Part shown: positions 7,499-11,648 of the stretch, one piece after another
Layout of the letters: each line of letters starts with the position of its first letter
How positions within the stretch are numbered: the first letter of the stretch is position 1
Position numbers and translations under genes: made by a program
Notes under the pieces: generated by a model
What the model was told of the DNA's origin: nothing
What the model saw: only the letters and a program-made list of their open reading frames with translations
Database searches by the model: none
From: Baffinella frigidus
Lineage: Eukaryota > Cryptophyceae > Cryptomonadales > Baffinellaceae
Reading direction: 5' to 3'
Assembly: GCA_026770585.1 (NCBI GenBank)
Contig: MU647269.1
Coordinates: 67,016-78,663 of the forward strand
DNA: 11,648 nt

Positions 7499-7544
7499 CT
7501 CGCAAGCCGCCGCCCGATGGGTCGAGGCTGGCCGCCTACATGTA

Positions 7545-7782
7545 CAGGGGTACCTCGCTCATAAGAACGCGCCACCCCCTAGGACCCTACAGGGGTACCT
7601 CGCTCATAAGAAACCGCCCCCCCCTAAGACCCTACAGTAGGACTATGCCTAGGGTCCTACGGTGATCCTAGGGGGGTGGGCGTTTCTTATGAGCGAGGTA
7701 CCCCTGTACAGTAGTCGTATGCCGAGGGCCCTATGATGGTCCTGGGGAGGGGGGGCGCTTTCTCATGAGCAAGGTGCTCCTG
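7545..7782. mobile_element. Nested MITE: 117-bp copy inside a 119-bp copy
   Basis: The inner element at 7590-7706 starts CAGGGGTACCTCGCTCATAA and ends with the inverted copy, about 28 bp on each side. TA lies on both sides (7588-7589, 7707-7708). Removing the inner element and one TA joins 7545-7587 to 7709-7782 into a 119-bp element whose interior (CTAGGACCCTACAGTAG, GGGCCCTAT) aligns with the solitary 119-bp copy at 8735-8853. This is direct evidence of insertion into TA inside an older copy. The outer right end is more diverged (GAGCAAGGTGCTCCTG). The termini resemble those of pogo/Tigger-type Tc1/mariner elements (CAG...ACCTCG). There is no coding capacity. Confidence 0.9.
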
Positions 7783-7784
7783 TA

Positions 7785-7951
7785 GGCTGCGGTTGGCTCT
7801 GGTGGGCGAGGCTCAAAGGGGTGTCCTCTGTTGGAGGGTGTGGGGCGTGTGCCCTGAAGGTGTGATGTAAACGTCTACATGTGTGAGACGTTGCGTATGT
7901 TTCCACCCCAGTGATGTCGTGCATGAGACGGCAAGCGACACAGGTTGATCC
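7785..7951. other. Spacer with no recognised feature
   Basis: G- and T-rich sequence between two foldback elements. I see no gene or repeat beyond ACGTCTACATGTGTGAGACGT (about 7870), a small imperfect dyad. Confidence 0.4.
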
Positions 7952-8059
7952 CTTAACCCGTAAGTGCCCATGCCGCCAAATTTGAGGGCCAAGAGGTCCT
8001 AGGCAGGTCCTAGGGCCCTACCGTAGGGCGTATGAGCCTACTGGGCACTTAGGGTTAAG
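7952..8059. mobile_element. 108-bp foldback element
   Basis: Terminal inverted repeats are CTTAACCCGTAAGTGCCCA (7952-7970) and its inverted copy lacking one base (8042-8059). The interior is made of CCTAGG/GGTCCTA-type self-complementary motifs similar in style to the interior of the neighbouring MITEs. No target duplication is obvious. Confidence 0.7.
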
Positions 8060-8075
8060 TGGCAGGGGGGTCATA

Positions 8076-8595
8076 CAGGCCTTACTCGATTACAAGGTCA
8101 CACAATACAAGGTCACACACTGGACACTCCGATGTGGACCTTAATTATTTAAGGTCCGCACACTGACTGCTTTTTTGTGGACCTTAAATTTAAGGTCACA
8201 CACACTGACTGCTTTTCGTGTGTGACCTTACAACAGCGAAAAAAAATTGGTCTTTAGAGTGCTTACCCCCCTGGAGAATGGAGCTGGCGAATTTTTGGGT
8301 CCAAAAAAATGTCAACATTTCCCAGGAAAAACTGGGTTCCCGAGTGGTGCAAGTTAAAAAAATTGATCACGTGTCTTGGTTGTACATGTAGATGTACTGA
8401 ATTCAAGGTCCGCACACACTCGTCGTTCGCGAACCTTGCTGAATTTAAGGTCATTTAAGGTCACACACTGACTGCTTTCCTGTGGACCTTAAATTTAAGG
8501 TCACACACACTGACTGCTTTCCTGTGGACCTTGAATTTAAGGTCACACACACTGACTGCTCAAAAGTGTGTGACCTTGTAATCGAGTAAGCCCTG
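8076..8595. mobile_element. 520-bp TA-flanked foldback transposon
   Basis: Left end 8076 and right end 8595 are flanked by TA (8074-8075, 8596-8597). The terminal inverted repeats begin CAGGSCTTACTCGATTACAA and continue GGTCACACA, about 30 bp with one mismatch. Inside are at least five short hairpins of about 40 bp, each AAGGTCACACAC, ACTGACTGC, then GTGGACCTT or GTGTGACCTT (near 8151, 8190, 8404, 8456, 8500, 8540). A unique-looking segment at about 8232-8400 separates two groups. No protein-coding frame is credible. The terminus shares CAGG...CTCGATTACAAG with the left end of the MITE at 8735. Confidence 0.85.
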
Positions 8596-8654
8596 TATTT
8601 GACCCTCCACAGGTCCTAGGCTCCTAGGTATGCCCTACGTACTGTAGGATCCTA

Positions 8655-8690
8655 CAGAGGTTACTCGGAAATAAGGTCCCACACCGCTCG
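8655..8690 (+). mobile_element. Solo transposon end
   Basis: After a TA at 8653-8654 comes CAGAGGTTACTCGGAAATAA followed by GGTCCCACAC. It aligns with the terminus of the 520-bp element (CAGGGCTTACTCGATTACAA, GGTCACAC). No partner end was found, so it is probably a truncated copy. Confidence 0.6.
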
Positions 8691-8734
8691 TAGGGTGGTT
8701 CTAGGCCCATTCATGCAGGCACAGGCCTACTGTA

Positions 8735-8853
8735 CAGGGGTACCTCGATTACAAGAAAACGCCACCCCCCTAGGACGACCATAGGGCCCTAGGCATAGGA
8801 CTACAGTAGGGTCCTAGAGGGGGGGGCGTTTTCTTATGAGCGAGGTACCCCTG
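8735..8853. mobile_element. 119-bp MITE with asymmetric left terminus
   Basis: Flanked by TA at 8733-8734 and 8854-8855. The terminal inverted repeats pair over 29 bp with three mismatches, beginning CAGGGGTACCTCG. The right end carries CTCATAAG like other copies. The left end carries ATTACAAG, as in the 520-bp element. The interior has the CCTAGG, CATAGG and CTACAGTAGGGTCCTAG motifs shared with 7545-7782. Confidence 0.88.
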
Positions 8854-8901
8854 TAGGCTCCTAGGAGCCTCCTACGGCGTGGTGGACCTTGTTTTTGAGC
8901 A

Positions 8902-8926
8902 CAGGGGTACCTCGCTCATAAGAAAG
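8902..8926 (+). mobile_element. Solo MITE left end
   Basis: CAGGGGTACCTCGCTCATAA followed by GAAAG is an intact terminus of the 119-bp family with no inverted partner downstream. The preceding GAGCA matches the bases before the decayed copy at 9879, hinting that the two descend from one duplicated segment. Confidence 0.75.
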
Positions 8927-8935
8927 GGAGATTCT

Positions 8936-9330
8936 GAAACCACCCGCCATCTCTTTCTTAATTATTAAGAAACGCACGGAAAACGCCCGCCTGTTGTGTT
9001 TTAAGATTTAAGAAAAGCATGCGAAACGCCCGCCCAGTTTCTTAATTCTCGGCCTAACCGCTTTCGCTGCGCCCCCCTTCCCCCTCGCGCTCGCCCCCCC
9101 CCCACCCCCCACTCTAAGACCAATCCGCTTCCTCACTGCGCTCACCGCTCTCGTTGCTCTCGCTGCCCCCGTCGCTCTTGCTGCCCCCCCCCTCCCCTCG
9201 CTACATGTAAGCGATGTATGCGCCATTTTTTTCGAAGAAGGTCATGGGAAAACGCCCGCCCTACGATTTTTTTGTATTTGAGAAAAACTGGGGAACCGCC
9301 CGCCCGCCCGCCCTTTCTTCTAGGTCCGGT
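8936..9330 (+). repeat. CGCCCGCC-containing segments and polypyrimidine tract
   Basis: A AAACGCCCGCC-like motif recurs near 8938, 8980, 9024, 9249 and 9291, usually next to AAGAAA or TTTGAGAAAAACTGG-type AT-rich sequence. At 8954-8972 there is a perfect 19-bp dyad, TTTCTTAAT-T-ATTAAGAAA. Between 9058 and 9200 the + strand is almost wholly C/T with runs of up to 10 C, a strong strand asymmetry. No gene is supported; the minus-strand open frames here are glycine/arginine-rich products of that tract. Confidence 0.6.
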
Positions 9331-9462
9331 ACCTCGGCTACAGATGATGAGAATAACCTTGCTCAAAGGTCGGTCAGTTGTCGTGGTCTTAATCAGTACC
9401 ACATGGTTTACTAATTATCGCGTGTGTTAACCCTGATTTAATCTCAATGATGGCCGTTTTTT

Positions 9463-9530
9463 TGTAGCAGCTGCTACACAAAAATTGTAGCAGCCGCTAC
9501 AATTTTGGTCAAATTGTAGCAGCTGCTACA
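9463..9530. repeat. Three palindromes of TGTAGCAGCTGCTACA type
   Basis: Perfect 16-bp palindromes TGTAGCAGCTGCTACA lie at 9463-9478 and 9515-9530. The middle copy at 9486-9501 has C instead of T at the centre (TGTAGCAGCCGCTACA) but extends outward to 26 bp at 9481-9506 (outer AAAAT/ATTTT). Each contains an E-box-like CAGCTG or its variant. They are spaced 23 and 29 bp apart. Their function is unknown; clustered protein-binding sites or a small foldback repeat are both possible. Confidence 0.85.
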
Positions 9531-9588
9531 TGTACATTGCATTTATTCTTTCATGGCCTCGCCCTAGGCGCTATGGCAGAGACCCAAA

Positions 9589-9657
9589 CCAAAATCCGAG
9601 AGCACATCTCAACTGGGCCTCGCAAATTTGTCGCTTGAAAGTGCTCTCAGATTTTTG
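9589..9657. repeat. 69-bp inverted repeat
   Basis: CAAAATCCGAGAGCAC (9590-9605) faces GTGCTCTCAGATTTTTG (9641-9657), with one mismatch and one extra T, around a 35-base interior. It may be a small foldback element. From 9660 to 9723 nothing is recognised. Confidence 0.65.
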
Positions 9658-9723
9658 CTCAGGTCACGCACTATTTATTGATGTAGCACCATCATCCCGA
9701 CCCCCCCACCAGCCCACCTTGAG

Positions 9724-9850
9724 CTAGGCAGCTTCTGACGCCCTCTTCTTCATCGCCCCCACCGCGGAAAACCACGAGTCCCCGAGCACGGTCCTCTGAC
9801 CGTCCTTGCGGGACACGCAGGGGTCAAATCCGTTCTCTATTCGTAAGTTA
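9724..9850 (-). pseudogene. Transposase fragment, piggyBac (DDE_Tnp_1_7)-like
   Basis: The minus frame ends at a TAG at 9724-9726 and is strongly G/C-biased at third positions from about 9820 down to the stop. The peptide contains GQRTVLGDSWFSAVGAMKKR. From memory of the piggyBac-type DDE transposase family, the second catalytic aspartate lies in a strand of the form R-T-V-x-x-D-S-W-F-x-S-V followed by a helix, which fits. Only about 40 residues remain of a protein normally several hundred long. The upstream part of the open frame (to 9927) comes from a neighbouring MITE, so no start codon belongs to it. It may be a dead fragment or a last exon. The assignment rests on one short motif. Confidence 0.4.
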
Positions 9851-9878
9851 CGGGTTCTTGTACACGAGGTACAGAGCA

Positions 9879-9979
9879 CAGGGGTACTTGGCTCATAAGA
9901 AAGAGGCCCCCTCTCTGTTACCACCATAGGCCTACTGCAGGGTCGTAGGGGAGACGCTTCTTATGAGGGAGTTACGGTC
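9879..9979. mobile_element. Decayed MITE of the 119-bp family
   Basis: The left end CAGGGGTACTTGGCTCATAA (9879-9898) is one or two changes from the family terminus. The interior keeps CATAGGCCTACTGCAGGGTC, and the right side keeps CTTCTTATGAG (9957-9967). The last dozen bases are diverged, so the exact end is uncertain. Confidence 0.65.
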
Positions 9980-9989
9980 ATGCTACAGC

Positions 9990-10017
9990 GCTTGCGTGTG
10001 CTTCACCGCACGCAAGC
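9990..10017. repeat. Short hairpin downstream of H2A
   Basis: GCTTGCGTGTG (9990-10000) pairs with CGCACGCAAGC (10007-10017), 10 of 11 bp, around a 6-nt loop. It lies about 200 nt past the H2A stop, beyond a possible poly(A) signal. It does not match the metazoan/chlorophyte histone mRNA stem-loop as I know it. Confidence 0.55.
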
Positions 10018-10077
10018 ATGCTCGCATGGCACAGGAGCGTTGACAACGAGAGAGACAGTTGTTTTGCTCGCGCAGTC

Positions 10078-10083
10078 TTTATT
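10078..10083 (-). promoter_or_regulatory. Possible poly(A) signal for H2A
   Basis: On the minus strand this reads AATAAA within CAAAATAAAGAC, 130 nt after the H2A stop. AATAAA is the common eukaryotic hexamer, but many algae use other signals. No alternative 3'-end element was seen closer to the gene. Confidence 0.35.
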
Positions 10084-10105
10084 TTGATCACGTTCGCCAA
10101 GGCCG

Positions 10106-10122
10106 CGTGGAGTCGAACCACG
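10106..10122 (-). other. tRNA T-arm / B-box-like motif in H2A 3' region
   Basis: The minus strand reads CGTGG-TTCGACT-CCACG, a perfect 5-bp stem with a 7-nt TTCGANN loop. It includes GGTTCGACTCC, an exact match to the polymerase III B-box consensus. No matching acceptor stem or anticodon arm could be fitted around it, so it is not called a tRNA. It may be a tRNA remnant or SINE head. Confidence 0.35.
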
Positions 10123-10212
10123 CTACTGGCACCTAACTGCCCGACCGCTATTGTGGTATTGATAAACACCAGTGCGGGGCGCGCTGCAGCGCTATCGATG
10201 CAAGCGAGATGC

Positions 10213-10626
10213 TTACGCCTTGGCCTCCTTCTTGGACTTCTTCGGGAGAAGGACGGAGTGGATGTTCGGGAGAACACCACCCGCGGCGATGGTCACGCCG
10301 CCGAGGAGCTTGTTGAGCTCCTCGTCGTTGCGGACCGCGAGCTGCACGTGGCGCGGGATGATGCGGGACTTCTTGTTGTCGCGGGCGGCGTTGCCGGCGA
10401 GCTCGAGGACCTCAGCCGCGAGGTACTCCATCACGGCCGCGAGGTAAACGGGGGCGCCAGCGCCGATGCGGGACGCGTACTTGCCCTGCTTGAGGTAGCG
10501 GTGCACACGGCCGACCGGGAACTGGAGGCCAGCCTTCTTGGAGCGGGACACGGACTTGCCGCCCTTAGACTTGCCGCGGCCAGCCGCGCCCTTACCGGCC
10601 TTGCCAGACATGCCACCGAAACCCAT
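10213..10626 (-). CDS. Histone H2A (canonical)
   Basis: Core histone H2A, which pairs with H2B in the nucleosome and packages nuclear DNA. From the internal methionine at 10611 the protein is 132 residues, the usual H2A length. Visible features are a basic glycine/lysine N-tail, the AGLQFPVGR motif that opens the fold (residues 27-35), the [20 protein letters not shown] helix, [18 protein letters not shown], and the acidic-patch NDEEL at about residues 95-99. The tail [12 protein letters not shown] has lysines at the position ubiquitylated in other H2As and lacks an SQ(E/D) H2A.X motif. There are no introns and GC3 is high. The first ATG of the likely mRNA is at 10626, in good context, and adds MGFGG before the family start at 10611; the identical extension precedes H2B. 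It diverges from H2B across a shared promoter. Identity is certain; the start choice is not. Confidence 0.97.
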   Translation of the reverse strand: MGFGGMSGKAGKGAAGRGKSKGGKSVSRSKKAGLQFPVGRVHRYLKQGKYASRIGAGAPVYLAAVMEYLAAEVLELAGNAARDNKKSRIIPRHVQLAVRNDEELNKLLGGVTIAAGGVLPNIHSVLLPKKSKKEAKA

Positions 10627-10853
10627 GTTGAAGATGAGGGAGAGGCGATGGACCCTCTCGGCCTTTTCAAGGGCGGACGGGCGGGGAGTGTTTTCCGAAG
10701 AAGAAATGGCTCCAAAAGCCCCCGCTAAAAAAAAGACGGGCCGAAATCTCTCACCGCGCGGGGATTTTCTTCGGAAAACAGGGCGTTGGAGCCATTGCCC
10801 CTCCTTTGCCCTTTTCACCCGCCGCTCCGCCCATCCTCCTCGCATCATCAAAG
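10627..10853. promoter_or_regulatory. Bidirectional H2A-H2B promoter with mirrored blocks
   Basis: The 227-bp spacer separates divergent start codons. GTTTTCCGAAGAA (10690-10702) recurs inverted at 10767-10779, and ATGGCTCCAA (10706-10715) recurs inverted at 10786-10795. Both leaders carry a similar CATCWTCAA motif just before the ATG (H2A side about 10630-10637, H2B side about 10844-10852). I see no clear TATA box; an A8 run sits at 10727-10734. The inverted blocks probably bind the same factor(s) for coordinated expression of both genes. Confidence 0.75.
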
Positions 10854-11198
10854 ATGGGTTTCGGTGGCATGCCCGCGAAGAAGGCTAAGGCCAAGAAGGC
10901 CCCCAAGGTCAAGGCCCCCAAGGGCGAGAAGGGCGGCAAGCGGAAGAAGAAGCGCACCGAGTCCTACTCCATCTACATCTACAAGGTGCTCAAGCAGGTC
11001 CACCCGGACACTGGCATCTCCACCAAGGGCATGTCGATCATGAACTCTTTCATCACCGACATCTTCGACAAGATCGCCAACGAGGCCGGCAAGCTCGTGC
11101 GCTACAACAAGAAGGGCACCCTCACGTCCCGCGAGATCCAGACCGCCGTGCGCCTCATGCAGCGATTCGAGCTTTGCAGGGGTATCTGGGCTATATGA
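10854..11198 (+). pseudogene. Histone H2B lacking its C-terminal helix
   Basis: Partner of H2A in the nucleosome core. The open frame starts at ATG 10854 (MGFGGM) or, by family length, at 10869, from which 109 residues follow. The tail is lysine-rich ([20 protein letters not shown]), then [20 protein letters not shown] (helix 1), [27 protein letters not shown] (helix 2), and [13 protein letters not shown] (helix 3). In other H2Bs, helix 3 is followed directly by an LPGELAKHA-type alpha-C helix and an AVTKYTS-type end of about 23 residues. Here, after the Met codon at 11157-11159, the frame instead reads twelve unrelated residues ([12 protein letters not shown]) to a TGA at 11196-11198. The missing part includes the conserved ubiquitylation lysine and part of the H2A contact surface. 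The upstream fold is undamaged, so the break looks recent. No second half was found to the window end. It could still be transcribed; assembly error is possible. Confidence 0.9.
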
Positions 11199-11199
11199 A
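11177..11199 (+). mobile_element. Possible MITE terminus at the H2B break
   Basis: CAGGGGTATCTGGGCTATAT followed by GAA matches the 119-bp MITE terminus (for example 9879: CAGGGGTACTTGGCTCATAA) at about 20 of 25 positions allowing one gap. The CAGGGG start is exact, but the preceding bases are TG rather than TA. It begins 17 bases after the point where H2B homology ends. No inverted partner is evident before 11400, so this may be a truncated end or chance. Confidence 0.35.
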
Positions 11200-11246
11200 T
11201 ACGGGTGCTCCGACATCGGACCATGTCTCTTTTCTTTAGGTCCTAA

Positions 11247-11301
11247 TTTAGTAACAGAGGGTTGACTAAACGTAAGATTTAGTCAACCCTCTGGTACTAA
11301 A
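11247..11301. repeat. 55-bp near-perfect hairpin
   Basis: Arms 11247-11270 and 11278-11301 pair over 24 bp with one mismatch around a 7-nt loop. The arm starts TTTAGTAACAGAGGGTTGAC, and the loop is closed by GACTAAA/TTTAGTC exactly as in the hairpin at 3355-3421. It lies about 50 bp beyond the stop of the truncated H2B. Confidence 0.9.
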
Positions 11302-11393
11302 CTAAGAAAACGGGGGTGCCAAAGCCTGTTTGGGTTGCGCGATGAGGGGGCGCGCGGGAAAGAGGAGATGTTCAGATCGGACATAGTCTACAT
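11302..11393. other. Spacer, no feature recognised
   Basis: A G-rich stretch with no gene. It ends in the palindromic CTACATGTAG at the start of the telomere-like tract; TACATGTA also occurs near 7538, 8385, 9203 and 9528. Confidence 0.4.
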
Positions 11394-11597
11394 GTAGGGT
11401 TTAAGAGGTTTAGGGCTTAAGAGGGTTTAGGGTTTGGGGTTTGGGGTTTAGGGTTCAGGGTTTGGGGTTTGGGGTTGGGGTTTTAGGGTTTAGGGCTTTG
11501 AGTTCAGGTTTTAGGGTAGGGTTCAGGGTTTGGGGTCGCTCGCAGAAGCTTGGGGTTTAGGGTTTAAGGTTTAAGGTTTGGGGTTTGGGGTTGGGGA
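11394..11597 (+). repeat. Degenerate telomere-like tract (TTTAGGG/TTTGGGG)
   Basis: About 200 bp of TTTAGGG, TTTGGGG, TTTAAGG and related heptamers, interrupted near 11537-11550 by a short unique piece. The G-rich strand is on +. Clusters such as GGGGTTTGGGGTT could form G-quadruplexes. The last 50 bp of the window (11598-11648) show nothing I can assign. Confidence 0.85.
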
Positions 11598-11648
11598 CCG
11601 CCTGCGTGGACTGCGGGAACGCCTCCGGCTCTGATCGGTCTGCAGCCC

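Noticed and set aside
9990-10017. Replication-dependent histone mRNA stem-loop for H2A
   Set aside because: Stem and loop sequence do not match the 6-bp stem/4-nt loop consensus, and it is too far from the stop. A possible AATAAA lies before it.
10098-10170. Complete tRNA gene on the minus strand
   Set aside because: Only the T-arm fits. The 3' strand CGGCCTT has no complementary 5' acceptor strand at the right distance, and no 5-bp/7-nt anticodon arm can be drawn.
10806-10853. Longer H2B start upstream of 10854
   Set aside because: There is no ATG there (the frame only extends through a TTG), and the peptide is unlike any histone tail.
11160-11648. Intron in H2B with the missing C-terminus in a downstream exon
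   Set aside because: A GT exists near 11182, but nothing resembling the H2B C-terminal helix occurs before the window end, and the partner H2A has no introns. Beyond the window it cannot be excluded.

Overview
The window looks like a gene-poor, repeat-dominated stretch of a eukaryotic nuclear genome, most likely from a microalga or related protist. The evidence is a divergent histone H2A/H2B pair without introns, splice-site-bounded coding segments, many short foldback transposons, long simple-sequence tracts, and plant/alga-type heptamer repeats (TTTAGGG and one-base variants). The H2B core reads closest to algal (stramenopile/haptophyte-like) H2B as I remember it, but I cannot fix the lineage. 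Four telomere-like tracts lie at both edges and in the middle, all with the G-rich strand on +, which suggests a subtelomeric or telomere-derived region.

Layout. Positions 1-192 hold a homogeneous (TTTAGTG)n array grading into TTTCGGG/TTTAGGG-like sequence. Positions 193-1060 are two families of short duplicated segments. Positions 1186-1223 carry two adjoining palindromes. A tandem array with a monomer of about 99 bp fills 1391-2045. It is followed by a possible gene 3' end (exons 2064-2378 and 2728-2853, both phase 0). Positions 3162-6260 are a mosaic of CT, TGAC and GGGA simple repeats, higher-order tandem repeats and hairpin elements, including a 116-bp TA-flanked element. Positions 6622-7343 hold another GC-rich repeat family. 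Positions 7545-8930 are a dense cluster of miniature inverted-repeat elements (MITEs), one nested inside another with its TA duplication visible. A coding-like remnant at 9724-9850 resembles a piggyBac-type transposase and sits beside a decayed MITE.

The only confident genes are at the right end. H2A (minus) and H2B (plus) are transcribed away from a shared 227-bp spacer with mirrored sequence blocks. Both open frames begin with the same MGFGGM peptide. H2A is complete. H2B is intact through the histone fold but loses its C-terminal helix at about 11160, where the sequence changes to something resembling a MITE terminus, so this H2B is probably a truncated pseudogene. Right of it are a strong hairpin and a degenerate telomere-like tract.

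No prokaryotic-type system, CRISPR array or complete transposase was found. The most interesting material is the family of pogo-like MITEs with exchangeable termini, the broken H2B and the shared histone leader.
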